IMG/VR virus record: IMGVR_UViG_3300042521_002336
Location: 1 to 64,000 of that record
Origin: a virus
DNA: 64,000 bases
Direction: 5' to 3' (one strand)
The translations under genes and the position numbers were made by a program. The notes beneath the pieces are model-generated. The model had not been told where the DNA came from, ran no database searches, and worked only from the letters and a program-made list of their open reading frames with translations. Numbering within the stretch: position 1 is the first letter of the stretch; each line of letters begins with the position of its first letter. Of the stretch, positions 37,068-46,373 are shown piece after piece.

Positions 37068-38032
37068 AATCCTAACTTTTGTTTGACAAGTGAATAATTG
37101 TAACTAAAAGGGTATTTAGAATTTACTGGTAGACCTAATGCTTCGCCTAAACGCAAAATTGTCGGTTTCTTAACTGCATAAAGTTCTTTACTTGTTTTAA
37201 AAAGAACCTTTGCAGCAGTTTCCCAATCAACTGTCGATGGAGTGGGAGGAACAGGAACCGAACCATTATCAAACTTAACTTCTTCAATGCACCAAAAATC
37301 ATCAGCCTCGTTTGAATTTAAAGCAAATGAATAAGGCATCCAGAACAAACCTTCCTCCCCCCAACTTGTACCCCAACTATTTTGAATTAAAAAGCATTTT
37401 TTTGAGTCAGAAAAACCAATAATTGTAACCGCGTGTCCTCCCAATAGTCGATCTCCACGTTTTGGTAGAGGCATTATTCCAGTAGTCGACTCCCAACTTC
37501 CGTAAAAACTTTGATAAACGTTGAAACCAAAACTTACAGCAGCGCCACTCAAAAGCGTTTGTTTTATTTTAGGTTCATTCTGATCAACACTTGCATATTT
37601 GACGGCGACATTTTTTAAACCATCTTCATATACATTGGGAGTTGGTTCTTTGGTCAAGGCAGAAAGCGTATCCTGATATGGCCATAAACTTTCATTGGCC
37701 AAGCCCCACTTATTCAATGCTTTGAATCCGTCCCTAATATAGGCACCCGAATCTTCCCCTTCCCAACCTTGAAGTTTTCTTGCATTATAATATTCAAATA
37801 GACGCGACGGTTCGAATTTAAAATCGTTTGTCACTTGCGCAACCTCGTAACGAAAACAAGCGCAAGCACTATTGGAAACACACGAGCCAATATTTCCTTG
37901 GTCGTATATGGGAATCTTTCTATCCAACTCAAATTCACTTGGAAGTGAAACGGGTGCAGATAAATGTCTTACTGATTTTAAATCACGCTCGTCTTTTGGC
38001 TGACGCTGCCAATTAAGAATTCTGGTTTGCAA
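37064..38032 (-). CDS. papain-like (C1 family) cysteine protease
   Basis: 322 residues. Active-site Cys in YDQGNIGSCVSNSACACF, His in LLGGHAVTIIGFSD, Asn in FLIQNSWGTSWGEEG: the complete C1A triad and order. After residue 255 a Pro-rich linker leads to a C-terminal domain that could bind cell wall or virion (LRLGEALGLPVNSKYPFSY). No signal peptide. It may mature virion proteins or act in the host; unusual for a phage. Confidence 0.85.
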   Translation of the reverse strand: MQTRILNWQRQPKDERDLKSVRHLSAPVSLPSEFELDRKIPIYDQGNIGSCVSNSACACFRYEVAQVTNDFKFEPSRLFEYYNARKLQGWEGEDSGAYIRDGFKALNKWGLANESLWPYQDTLSALTKEPTPNVYEDGLKNVAVKYASVDQNEPKIKQTLLSGAAVSFGFNVYQSFYGSWESTTGIMPLPKRGDRLLGGHAVTIIGFSDSKKCFLIQNSWGTSWGEEGLFWMPYSFALNSNEADDFWCIEEVKFDNGSVPVPPTPSTVDWETAAKVLFKTSKELYAVKKPTILRLGEALGLPVNSKYPFSYNYSLVKQKLGL

Positions 38033-38317
38033 TTATATTTCCTCATAATTTTGTAATTTTAAATCTGCCAATAAATGAAGTCGAAATACAACTCCTCTAT
38101 CATCTTTTACCAAATAACCTAAGACTTCTTGGGTTTTATATTTTGAACCATAAAAATGGTCATTTTCATATACATCGTCGTAACTTCCATTACCATAATA
38201 AATACGGTGGTAAAAGGTTGGAAGCCCGACAATTTCCAACCGTTCAGTTCCATTCCACAAAACTATATCCCCAATTCTAAATTCTTCAACGTTTTTTAAT
38301 GCTTCAAATACAGTCAT
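38033..38317 (-). CDS. unknown 94-residue protein
   Basis: Beta-rich: FRIGDIVLWNGTERLEIVGL, then NHFYGSKYKTQEVLGYLVKD. Small-barrel look. Directly upstream of the protease. No family recognised. Confidence 0.55.
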   Translation of the reverse strand: MTVFEALKNVEEFRIGDIVLWNGTERLEIVGLPTFYHRIYYGNGSYDDVYENDHFYGSKYKTQEVLGYLVKDDRGVVFRLHLLADLKLQNYEEI

Positions 38318-38545
38318 CTAAAACTCTCCCTTCCAAATTTTAATAATTAATGCAGTTATTCCTAAAAATAATGCAGTAGCAAAAAGAATACCCGCAACCA
38401 TCATGTTAATAACCAGATAATTTTCAAGAAATGTAACTGTTTCAGGTTGAAAATTTTCAGGATAATGAATTCTACCAAAATAAACTACGGCCAAGTTCAA
38501 CAAAAATATAACTACCAAAAATATAATTAACCATTTTCCTTTCAT
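38318..38545 (-). CDS. two-pass membrane protein
   Basis: 75 residues with spans at about 5-22 and 46-68. The start codon is one base from the -7 box of its promoter, so the mRNA is probably leaderless. First gene of a transcript running into the protease gene. Confidence 0.6.
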   Translation of the reverse strand: MKGKWLIIFLVVIFLLNLAVVYFGRIHYPENFQPETVTFLENYLVINMMVAGILFATALFLGITALIIKIWKGEF

Positions 38546-38546
38546 A

Positions 38547-38576
38547 CAAATATAAGTATTTTCTTAGAACTTTCAA
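38547..38576 (-). promoter_or_regulatory. promoter abutting a start codon
   Basis: Minus strand TTG, 19 bases, TATATTTG, then one base and ATG. The only clear promoter between 24000 and 48000. No GTTAAT pair upstream. Confidence 0.55.
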
Positions 38577-38599
38577 ATATTTAGTTTGTTAATTTAAAG

Positions 38600-39136
38600 T
38601 TAACGTTTTGAAAGGTTAGACTTAATTAAACTAAATCCTTCCTCATTATTATCAACTCTAAAACATTTATCAATCTTATAACCAGAAGGCAAATGTTTAC
38701 TTCCAATTAATTTCCAAATCCTTAATTTAGTTTTATCAATACCTTCACCACTTCTACTTGTTGCAAATACGGTAACTGCGTCAGGTTTGTTTTTGGAAAT
38801 GAACCTTTGATTAATTTTGGTTATGGTTTTGAAAATTGGTAAGGTATAAGATAAATTTGTTTTCTTTGCTTGTGTTTCAAACCCATCTACACTAAATGCG
38901 GTATTAAAGACTAATTTAAGTTTAGGTTGAATTATTTCAGAAAATCTAAAATATTCTCCTATTTCTTCATCAGTAAATGATTCAAATCGAATGTAAACTT
39001 CTGAACCATCAGTTGTTTTAAATTTAAATTCGTGATCGTTTATTTGTTCATACTCGAATTCATCAATATTGTCATAATCCAGAATTTCATTTAAAAAATC
39101 TTTGGTTAAACCTTCATATATTTCTTTGATTTTCAT
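38600..39136 (-). CDS. unknown 178-residue phage protein
   Basis: Starts MKIKEIYEGLTKDFLNEIL; beta-rich centre, then KINQRFISKNKPDAVTVFAT and a C-terminal part with SKHLPSGYKIDK. This layout recalls phage proteins that mimic or modify host enzymes, but I cannot name it. Confidence 0.55.
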   Translation of the reverse strand: MKIKEIYEGLTKDFLNEILDYDNIDEFEYEQINDHEFKFKTTDGSEVYIRFESFTDEEIGEYFRFSEIIQPKLKLVFNTAFSVDGFETQAKKTNLSYTLPIFKTITKINQRFISKNKPDAVTVFATSRSGEGIDKTKLRIWKLIGSKHLPSGYKIDKCFRVDNNEEGFSLIKSNLSKR

Positions 39137-39884
39137 ATAAATATCTAAAAGTTTTTAGCATCCAATAATTTACTTGCTCACTGCCTCCGGGAACTGCATT
39201 AAAATGATAAACTCCGGGAATTTCCGTAAATAACATTCTATCATCTAAAACGTTCTTTCTTCCCAAATCTTGCATATTGAATTGGTATGGAAGTAATTTA
39301 ACTTTCCAATCATTATGTCGAACCAACATATTAATTAAGGGTTGATCAGTTCCGACCCCGTACTTCTTTTGCATTGATTGAACCTTTGATTGGTTCTTCC
39401 AATAAAAATCCAAAATAGTTTCATGTATGAACCTGAAACTTTTATTCGTTATCATGAATCCAGTATTGAAATAATTCCAGATATGTTTTTGTTCGACATT
39501 TGGAGTCCCAAAAAACTCATATTCATAATTTTCAACACTTCGACATAACCAATCATAATCACCGTCATTATGGACAGCACAAAATTCATGTTTTGTTAAT
39601 TCAAAAAAGTTTGGACATTGAGGATGAATAATCGTATCGGCATCAACCATTAAAATCTGGTCATATTCAATTCCTTCATTTTCTAACAATTGGAAAACAT
39701 AATGACGTTGAATGATTGGAGTCATTTCTTCAAGCGGAACGACTGGTTCTTCCAAAACCATGACTTGGGAATTATTGTTTTTGGCCCAACGTTTCCAACT
39801 TTCAATAGATAACCCATACATATCATCCCTGTTAGGACGATTCGGGTTTTTAATGTTGATTATAAGGATTATGTTTTTATTCAT
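39114..39884 (-). CDS. glycosyltransferase (GT-A, GT8-like)
   Basis: Start at 39884 (MNKNIILIINIKNPN). 256 residues. The strand ending ILMVDADTIIH carries the DxD metal site; FNTGFMITNKSF and GVYHFNAVPGGS follow in the order seen in GT8-like enzymes. Transfers a sugar from a nucleotide donor. Overlaps the next gene by 23 bases. Confidence 0.7.
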   Translation of the reverse strand: MNKNIILIINIKNPNRPNRDDMYGLSIESWKRWAKNNNSQVMVLEEPVVPLEEMTPIIQRHYVFQLLENEGIEYDQILMVDADTIIHPQCPNFFELTKHEFCAVHNDGDYDWLCRSVENYEYEFFGTPNVEQKHIWNYFNTGFMITNKSFRFIHETILDFYWKNQSKVQSMQKKYGVGTDQPLINMLVRHNDWKVKLLPYQFNMQDLGRKNVLDDRMLFTEIPGVYHFNAVPGGSEQVNYWMLKTFRYLYENQRNI

Positions 39885-40163
39885 AACATTCATCTATTTT
39901 ATTCATCCTATCAACCCAGTCTTTTTGAGCAACTTTAAACGCATCGTTTAATTCTTTCTTTAATATTGACCGGCCTATCGAAAACATTATTTGCCACGCA
40001 AATCCTTGTTTATAAGTTTTATTTGGTATTTTAGTAATGCAATATCGACAAAATAGTGTTACAGCATAATATGTCTCATCTTTCCATTTACTTCTCTTGG
40101 TTTAACTTGAACTTCGAAGTAAGAGGCAAATAATACGGCAAAAATTAAAAATAATCGTTTCAT
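39877..40163 (-). pseudogene. frameshifted small membrane or secreted protein
   Basis: ATG at 40163 reads MKRLFLIFAVLFASYFEVQV and stops at 40059. In the -1 frame the reading continues as SKWKDETYYAVTLFCRYCIT to a stop at 39877 (ending NKIDECYE). The second part has no start codon of its own and good protein character. Joined near 40100 they make one protein of about 95 residues with an N-terminal signal or anchor. Confidence 0.45.
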
Positions 40164-41261
40164 TTAAATTTGTTTAATTAATTCGTTTGCAATTTCAACA
40201 CTCGTCCCAATCTTTCCACTGAAAATGCTGTAAAGTTGGTCTGAATGTTTGGTTATGTAACTTGGCCGGGCATCATCATGTTCTCTGTCCGGTAAAACGG
40301 TTCTTACTGTAAACATTGAACCTTGATAATGAACGTTACCTATTTTTTTATTTAAACCTTTATTTGATTCAGGTAAAACTGGTTCACCTTCAAATTTAAA
40401 ATATTCATTTAACCCATTCAAAATAAACGGAAAACGACTTAAAGAACTTTTAACAAGTCCAATATTCAAAATTTTCAAATAACCATTAGGAACTTGAAAT
40501 ATTTTTCCAACTTGACGTTCATGTATGGCTTCGCTTACATGGCCGACAACATGAAAATATGGATTACTTCCGTATGGATCAATACAGCAAAATTCACCGT
40601 CAACTACAACGATACCTTTATTTTTATATTCTCGACCGATTGAAACCAGCGCCTTTTCACAAAGTTCAAACTGATAATCGATATGTTGATCAGAAGGTAA
40701 AAGTTCATTTATATTTGCGTAAGTTGAATTTATTACTAAATCGAACCTTTGCAAATCTTTACGCTCAAATTTTTGTGCGTAATTAACTTTGATATTTGTC
40801 TTTCGCAATCTTTCGACTATATCCAAATACAATTTTCCTACATCAAAACTATTTTCTTCGACTTTTAAAACAGTTTCAATATTTTCTTCCCACAAAGGTA
40901 ATGTATATTTAGGGACAATTTCAAATTTTAAGTCGTTATTAACTAAAAATTTACAATATTCGTCAGAATTAACCTTAGATCGAGTCGAAATTGCGTAAAA
41001 ACGCTCATAACCCGAATTCACAACAGCATTTGGGTAAAATTCTTCAAACGCTCTAACCCCACTAAGCACCTGTTCAACTGTTTCCTTTGAACGAGGATAA
41101 TGATAACCCCTATGCAGCCGGTACTGATTAATTCCGCTGGCTGCTGATAATATGGAGGTATTTTTTTCAAAAATTTCAACTTGCGCCTTTGGAAATTTTT
41201 CTTTTAATTTTAAAGCAGAAGTACAACCAAATATTCCTGCACCAACTATTGCTATTTTCAA
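40164..41261 (-). CDS. FAD-dependent oxidoreductase (DAO type)
   Basis: 365 residues. MKIAIVGAGIFGCTSALKL is the dinucleotide-binding GxGxxG; the second strand ends IFEKN. Further on, LVINSTYANINELL and KHSDQLYSIFSGKIGTSVE match the C-terminal FAD contacts of D-amino-acid-oxidase-like or UDP-sugar mutase-like enzymes. Substrate unknown; in this operon it could oxidise a sugar or amino sugar. Confidence 0.75.
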   Translation of the reverse strand: MKIAIVGAGIFGCTSALKLKEKFPKAQVEIFEKNTSILSAASGINQYRLHRGYHYPRSKETVEQVLSGVRAFEEFYPNAVVNSGYERFYAISTRSKVNSDEYCKFLVNNDLKFEIVPKYTLPLWEENIETVLKVEENSFDVGKLYLDIVERLRKTNIKVNYAQKFERKDLQRFDLVINSTYANINELLPSDQHIDYQFELCEKALVSIGREYKNKGIVVVDGEFCCIDPYGSNPYFHVVGHVSEAIHERQVGKIFQVPNGYLKILNIGLVKSSLSRFPFILNGLNEYFKFEGEPVLPESNKGLNKKIGNVHYQGSMFTVRTVLPDREHDDARPSYITKHSDQLYSIFSGKIGTSVEIANELIKQI

Positions 41262-41276
41262 TAACGTACCCTTTTA

Positions 41277-41669
41277 CTAAAATTTGTGTCTAAATTGAAC
41301 CGAAATATTAACGTTATCCAAAAAAACGTCAATGTTTAAACATAATTTTCGCTTAAACATAACTTCGAAGTTGATCGGAGTATTGTATCCCTTCTCCTTA
41401 TGAACGTAATGAAATGGCGGTAATCCGGTATAAAACCGAAAGTTCTTATATTTAAAAACTCTAAATGACATTTTTGCGTATAAGCGATCATCCCCATTAA
41501 AATTGGTCAAATATTCTAACCTCAAAAATGCCAAATCAATATCTTGCTCCCATTGAACAAATGCAAAATTCCCATCATTGTGACTTAGACTTATACCCGT
41601 ATAAACATCATTTAGTTCTTGTGAAAATAAGGTTAAGGGTAAAAACAATAATGGGAATAAGAGTTTCAT
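41277..41669 (-). CDS. small secreted outer-membrane-like protein
   Basis: 130 residues with a signal peptide (LLFPLLFLPLTLFSQ). The mature part has alternating strands (FAFVQWEQDIDLAFLRLEYL) and ends in VQFRHKF with a C-terminal Phe, as in outer-membrane beta-barrels. It may alter the host surface. Confidence 0.6.
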   Translation of the reverse strand: MKLLFPLLFLPLTLFSQELNDVYTGISLSHNDGNFAFVQWEQDIDLAFLRLEYLTNFNGDDRLYAKMSFRVFKYKNFRFYTGLPPFHYVHKEKGYNTPINFEVMFKRKLCLNIDVFLDNVNISVQFRHKF

Positions 41670-42487
41670 GACATAAATTCCTGTTTAATCCAGTTTAAAA
41701 CGTTTCCGGTTGGAGAATAACCAATTTTTTGAATTTTTGAAATATCCGCCAATGTTTCACTTCTACCTACAAATCCTTCCTCAAAAACAATTGGATGATT
41801 AAATGCTTGTGCGATTTCAAGTATTGAATAATTAACTTGACTTCCTACTTCATAAATATCAAATTTATTTTGTTCTAACATTAAAATATTCGCGTTTACA
41901 ATATCGTTAACAAAAGTGAAATCTCTTTTTTGATTCCCGTCTCCGAAAATAATCAAAGGTTCATTGTTGTCTTTTCTATCCTTGAACTTTTGCAAAACAG
42001 TTGCGTATCCGCCAGAAGCCATTCTTTCTCCATAAACGTTGAAATATCTTAATATTTGAATATCCATTCCATATAAATGTGCATACATTTCACAAAGTTC
42101 TTCCCCGATTAATTTTGAATGTGCGTATGGATTCGTAGGGTCAAATACTGAACTTGAACTTGAGTATATGAACTTTTTAACTCCTTGCTTTCTACACGCT
42201 TCCAAAAGGTTCAACGTCGAAACGATATTGTTGTAATAATAATGTTGAGGGCGATCATAACTTTGAGGTATCCTTGCTACCGCCGCTACATGAAAGACTG
42301 CATCGACGCCCTTCAAATCAATTTCAGAGGTATTGCACAAATCAATATGCAAACCAGTTACTTTTGAGTTTCTATATTTACCAGTCGAACCATTATCGAT
42401 ACCAATAACTTCGTGTCCTAATTCAAGTAGACGTTCAGTTAAGTGACTTCCAATAAATCCTCTCCATCCCGTGATTAATACTTTCAA
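41666..42487 (-). CDS. NAD-dependent sugar-nucleotide epimerase/dehydratase
   Basis: 273 residues. MKVLITGWRGFIGSHLTERL is the NAD motif of extended SDRs; SSSSSVFD and YAHSKLIGEEL supply the Ser and Y-x-x-x-K catalytic set; ILRYFNVYGE follows. Slightly shorter than typical UDP-glucose 4-epimerases. Makes a sugar nucleotide for the nearby transferases. Overlaps the next gene by four bases. Confidence 0.85.
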   Translation of the reverse strand: MKVLITGWRGFIGSHLTERLLELGHEVIGIDNGSTGKYRNSKVTGLHIDLCNTSEIDLKGVDAVFHVAAVARIPQSYDRPQHYYYNNIVSTLNLLEACRKQGVKKFIYSSSSSVFDPTNPYAHSKLIGEELCEMYAHLYGMDIQILRYFNVYGERMASGGYATVLQKFKDRKDNNEPLIIFGDGNQKRDFTFVNDIVNANILMLEQNKFDIYEVGSQVNYSILEIAQAFNHPIVFEEGFVGRSETLADISKIQKIGYSPTGNVLNWIKQEFMS

Positions 42488-42730
42488 TTATTGATCTCCC
42501 CAAGTTTGTTTAAATTCAAAATTACCTAAATAAATGTTCCTAACATCATCTAAAAATTCTTCCAGAGAAACTGGCAAATCCCAATTTAACATCAACCGGT
42601 AACCCGAGTCTGTCCACCAATCTATTGATTTGTTATTTAAAATTAAATAGCCTTGGTAGTCATCAGGAAGTTGGTCGATTTTATTTCGGATGCTGGGAAT
42701 ATCTGTGTAATAAATTGCTATTGAGTACAT
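42488..42730 (-). CDS. unknown 80-residue protein
   Basis: Beta-alpha: MYSIAIYYTDIPSIRNKIDQ, then GYLILNNKSIDWWTDSGYRL. Directly before the epimerase. No family recognised. Confidence 0.55.
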   Translation of the reverse strand: MYSIAIYYTDIPSIRNKIDQLPDDYQGYLILNNKSIDWWTDSGYRLMLNWDLPVSLEEFLDDVRNIYLGNFEFKQTWGDQ

Positions 42731-42734
42731 TATT

Positions 42735-43484
42735 TTATTGATATTTTTCTTTAATTAAATCCCACGTCTGTTTCATCACATTTATCCTATCTTCAATCGG
42801 AAATCCTGTAAAGTGCCAAACATAGGCATATTTGATAAAATAAGGAGTTGAGTCAAGTTTTAATTGCCAATTCCCGGTGAACATATTTTTACGATGGATT
42901 GATAAAAGGTTCCATTCAGGATGCAACATTTCAATTTCTACATTATTTTTTTGTAAAAAGAAATTTAACAATGTTTGCTCTTTACCACCACCTTCAATTT
43001 CATGTATTTCATCTTGTTTTTCTAAATAAAAGTCTAACAAAGATTCAAATATATGAAGGTTTTCGTAACCACAAAAAAGAACTCCGGCATTTAAATATTT
43101 CATTAAATCCAATTTTACATCCGGAAAGAACTTTTGTCTCTGTTTAACTGAATCTAATAACCATTTCAAATCACATAAATCATTTACACCGTAAAACTTC
43201 CCATATTCAACTTGGTCAAATATATTTGGTGCATCCCAACGAACCATCGTATCTGAATCAATGACTCCGATTTTTTGGTAATCTTGACCAACTAAATACA
43301 CTTTTTCTTTATTCCATATAGGAAATCGTAGCCTTGGGTCGTTTTCAGTACAAATGTATAAATCAATATTATAACGTTTGCAATAATGTTCCCAAGTTTT
43401 GATACAATACTGGGCATATTCAGAATCTTTGAACTTTGAAGTTTCTGAATCGATGCTGGTGATGTAGATTAGATTTTTATTCAT
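42735..43484 (-). CDS. glycosyltransferase (GT-A)
   Basis: 249 residues. KIGVIDSDTMVRWDAPNIFD is a GT-A DxD site; YLNAGVLFCGYENL and AYVWHFTGFP follow, as in GT8-like proteins. N-terminus MNKNLIYITSIDSETSK. Paralogue-like to 39114-39884. Confidence 0.7.
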   Translation of the reverse strand: MNKNLIYITSIDSETSKFKDSEYAQYCIKTWEHYCKRYNIDLYICTENDPRLRFPIWNKEKVYLVGQDYQKIGVIDSDTMVRWDAPNIFDQVEYGKFYGVNDLCDLKWLLDSVKQRQKFFPDVKLDLMKYLNAGVLFCGYENLHIFESLLDFYLEKQDEIHEIEGGGKEQTLLNFFLQKNNVEIEMLHPEWNLLSIHRKNMFTGNWQLKLDSTPYFIKYAYVWHFTGFPIEDRINVMKQTWDLIKEKYQ

Positions 43485-44633
43485 TTATGAAAAAGTTGGA
43501 TTATCTTGCCAATCTGAACCTGCACCAGAACCACCAAATTCTCCTCCACCAAATTGACTTTCGTTGATTATTTCCCCAGTTGACATGATTGGTTCTGACA
43601 TAAAAACATCAATATTTTCACGGTGTAGCATATAATGACTGAAATAATCAGTTACATTTATATTATTGGTTACAAAAAATCCACGGTCGTCTCTTTTAAT
43701 ATCTTCTGAAAGAGGAGTAAATTCTTTTATCCGCTTATAATATTCACGTTTTTGAATATCTCCATGCCAAATATGAAATAGATTTCCTTTAACGTATGAA
43801 ATCAATGGTTTATTTCTATTTGGATATTTTAATATTCGTAAATTTTCTCCCTCTGCTAAATAACTCCAAGATTTAATATCCTCTAAATCTCCAAAACTCT
43901 TTGAAATGCATGAACACGGAATCTGACCAACAAAGGCATGAGCCATAATATGATCTGCGCCGCCAATCAATGCTTTGTCATATAATCCACCAATTTCTTT
44001 AAGATATTCAGTCCTTGCGCCCCAAGCAAATCCAACGTGACCATGAACATCATAATCATCTGACATTGCGTTTTTTGGACATAATCGAACATTTGAACCG
44101 AATGATCTCCAAATATTATACATCCGAGCAACTACCGACGGCTGATCATTAATAAAATGTTTCCCTATGTTTTGATCTCTGGAAATGTCAGCCTCATCCC
44201 GATTTAAATGAAAGCAATATTCAAAAGGCTGAACGACATTATAATTTTCTAGTTCTTTACACGCATCAATTAACCAACGCTTGTTATCAAAAATTACATC
44301 AGTATCTAACCAAAATACATATTTGTATTTTCCTTCTTCAATAATTTGTTTGATTATTTTATTTAACAGTGTTTCTTTATGCCACAAATGTTGGGGAACT
44401 ATAATACTTTCCTTACAACCATTTTTTGAAAAATGATTCGGAATTTCCGGAACGTCTCCTTCCAGAACACCTTCCAAAATAAAATAATTCAAATGTTTAA
44501 TACTTTCAAACCATTTATCAAATGCCTTCTTTCGGTATTCGTTTCGTTGCGGGTTGAAATAACAAGCAATAATGATTGCATCTTTGTGGTTGTGGTAACC
44601 ACTTGTAAATAAATTTTTAAAAAAGTTTACCAT
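43485..44633 (-). CDS. glycosyltransferase-like protein
   Basis: 382 residues. KYVFWLDTDVIFDNKRWLID holds the metal-binding DTD; LIGGADHIMAHAF and NLFHIWHGD are acceptor-side and His motifs of GT-A enzymes of large phages. C-terminal Gly-rich tail (GGGEFGGSGAGS) is unusual and may be a flexible tether. Confidence 0.65.
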   Translation of the reverse strand: MVNFFKNLFTSGYHNHKDAIIIACYFNPQRNEYRKKAFDKWFESIKHLNYFILEGVLEGDVPEIPNHFSKNGCKESIIVPQHLWHKETLLNKIIKQIIEEGKYKYVFWLDTDVIFDNKRWLIDACKELENYNVVQPFEYCFHLNRDEADISRDQNIGKHFINDQPSVVARMYNIWRSFGSNVRLCPKNAMSDDYDVHGHVGFAWGARTEYLKEIGGLYDKALIGGADHIMAHAFVGQIPCSCISKSFGDLEDIKSWSYLAEGENLRILKYPNRNKPLISYVKGNLFHIWHGDIQKREYYKRIKEFTPLSEDIKRDDRGFFVTNNINVTDYFSHYMLHRENIDVFMSEPIMSTGEIINESQFGGGEFGGSGAGSDWQDNPTFS

Positions 44634-44857
44634 TTTACGAAGTAATTTATTTCATTATATCTTCCACCAGTTTCAACTTTTAACCCATCTTCTTTAAGAC
44701 GGTCAACCGTTTCATTACTTAAATCATCAAATACGCAATAGAATTGTCCTTCTTGCGCAGTTTTTTTAAGTTTGTCTTGGACAATGGCCAATTCTACTGT
44801 TTGGTATTTTTTACTGACCGTTTCAGCAAGTTGTCGCAATTCTTCTGCAAAGTTCAT
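44627..44857 (-). CDS. small paralogous protein, copy 3
   Basis: 76 residues: EELRQLAETVSKKYQ, TAQEGQFYCVFDDLSNE, RLKEDGLKVE and final NYFVKW. Same layout as the tandem pair at 16185-16674, 28 kb away. Overlaps the glycosyltransferase start. Confidence 0.65.
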   Translation of the reverse strand: MNFAEELRQLAETVSKKYQTVELAIVQDKLKKTAQEGQFYCVFDDLSNETVDRLKEDGLKVETGGRYNEINYFVKW

Positions 44858-44905
44858 ATTTTTAATTTGTTATAAACAAGTGAACAATATTTAATTTGAT
44901 TCAAA

Positions 44906-45106
44906 TCAATCATTACATTTTTCGTCGATCCAGTTTTGTGCTTCTTCATAAGTTTTAAATGATAGTGGGGAATCCCAGTCAATTACAAGTTTAAAATCAT
45001 TTGTTTTAATTAACCCAAATAAATAAGTTTTGCGCTTATAAATCCAATATTCATAAACATCCCACCATACTTCGGTAGGTTCAATTTTAAAATCTTCTTT
45101 TTTCAT
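44906..45106 (-). CDS. unknown 66-residue protein
   Basis: Trp/Tyr-rich: VWWDVYEYWIYKRKTYLFG. Four-base overlap with upstream gene. No family recognised. Confidence 0.55.
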   Translation of the reverse strand: MKKEDFKIEPTEVWWDVYEYWIYKRKTYLFGLIKTNDFKLVIDWDSPLSFKTYEEAQNWIDEKCND

Positions 45107-45303
45107 TTTATATTTCTAAATAATAAAAGTTCAGATAGTTTTTCCGGAAGGCCAGAAGCGTTTATATAATATCGATCTGAATGTGACCATTTATCATATG
45201 TAAATTTTGTCGCATTTTCTTTTAGAATTGGTAGCATCCAATCGAGTTCTTGTTTTGTGATATCACTTGATGAAAAACCAAACGATTTCTTTTTCTTATT
45301 CAT
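45103..45303 (-). CDS. unknown 66-residue basic protein
   Basis: MNKKKKSFGFSSSDITKQEL, then TKFTYDKWSHSDRYYINASG. Four-base overlaps on both sides. No family recognised. Confidence 0.55.
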   Translation of the reverse strand: MNKKKKSFGFSSSDITKQELDWMLPILKENATKFTYDKWSHSDRYYINASGLPEKLSELLLFRNIK

Positions 45304-46187
45304 TTTACAAAATTTTCGTGATTTTTAATTGCTTCTGGGTGAGGTACATCAATGAATTGCGCCCATCGTGCTTTGTCTTGTCGGGAAGGGCGAATTATGA
45401 TTTTATTTTGAACATCTAAACCCGATTCAAAAACATAATTTTGAGTGTTCATTTTTATGTTTTGTAGACCGTTCTCAAAGTCTTGCCAATACTGCTCGTC
45501 TTTCCTCCAAATAAGTTCATATCGAAGTTCTTTGTATTTACCAGGTCTCCACCAACAATAATGTCGCACAAAAAAAGAATCTATTTTTTTAAGTTCTTTA
45601 TAATCTTGTGTCAAATACCCCGAACCCATTTTTCTTCGATAATTATACCAATTATCAAATTTATAAACAAATCTACGATATTTTGGTGAATTTATATTGC
45701 AATTTTCGGTATAATATTGGGTTTCTAAAAAATCAATATATTTGACTGATAATCCTTCCCCAATATTCAACTTTGAAACTTCTTCTTGGATTAGTTGTTT
45801 ATCAGTTTCAAGTAAAAATGAATCGCTTTCAAAACAATAAATTTCATCTTCGATTTCAGGTTCAAAACAACTAATTGATTGGATGTAACATTCGGTTGCA
45901 GTTAAATTTGGATGATAAATTTGAGGAATTACACTAACTAAATTTGGATATTTTTCTTCCAAACTTTTAGTCAATTCCCAATCAAACCCGACAATACCTT
46001 TACCTTTATAAGTCCATTTACGATTAAATTCTAATTCATCGTTAAATCCTTTATTTTCAGGACCAAGTGGCATTTTTCCTTCCGAAATGAAAATTTGATC
46101 AGGATTTAAGGTTTCAATTATATTTGGAATCAAAAACTCCAGCAAATGAAATTCTGCAAAAGATGTTATAACTGCTATTCTTGCCAT
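45300..46187 (-). CDS. glycosyltransferase-like protein
   Basis: 295 residues. N-terminus RIAVITSFAEFHLLEFLIPN resembles GT2 starts, and DEIYCFESDSFLLETDK a metal site of the DSD type. C-terminal part basic. GT assignment rests on pattern only. Confidence 0.5.
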   Translation of the reverse strand: MARIAVITSFAEFHLLEFLIPNIIETLNPDQIFISEGKMPLGPENKGFNDELEFNRKWTYKGKGIVGFDWELTKSLEEKYPNLVSVIPQIYHPNLTATECYIQSISCFEPEIEDEIYCFESDSFLLETDKQLIQEEVSKLNIGEGLSVKYIDFLETQYYTENCNINSPKYRRFVYKFDNWYNYRRKMGSGYLTQDYKELKKIDSFFVRHYCWWRPGKYKELRYELIWRKDEQYWQDFENGLQNIKMNTQNYVFESGLDVQNKIIIRPSRQDKARWAQFIDVPHPEAIKNHENFVK

Positions 46188-46372
46188 TCTTTTATATATT
46201 TTTTTGCAGTATCAAAACTCAAAATATAATGCTGCTTTAACTTTTTAAATTCTGAAACGGGCCAATTCAAATCATTACATCTTTGTAATTTGATTCGTTT
46301 CTTAATGTCATCAATATAGACAACAAATAATTTCTCGTTTTGAACCGAAGTTACAATTGTTCCTACTTTCAT
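46175..46372 (-). CDS. unknown 65-residue protein
   Basis: Start at 46372 (MKVGTIVTSVQNEKLFVVYI) directly after the homing endonuclease stop. Small-barrel beta pattern: KVGTIVTSV, LFVVYIDD, RIKLQRCND. No family recognised. Confidence 0.55.
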   Translation of the reverse strand: MKVGTIVTSVQNEKLFVVYIDDIKKRIKLQRCNDLNWPVSEFKKLKQHYILSFDTAKKYIKEWQE

Positions 46373-46373
46373 A

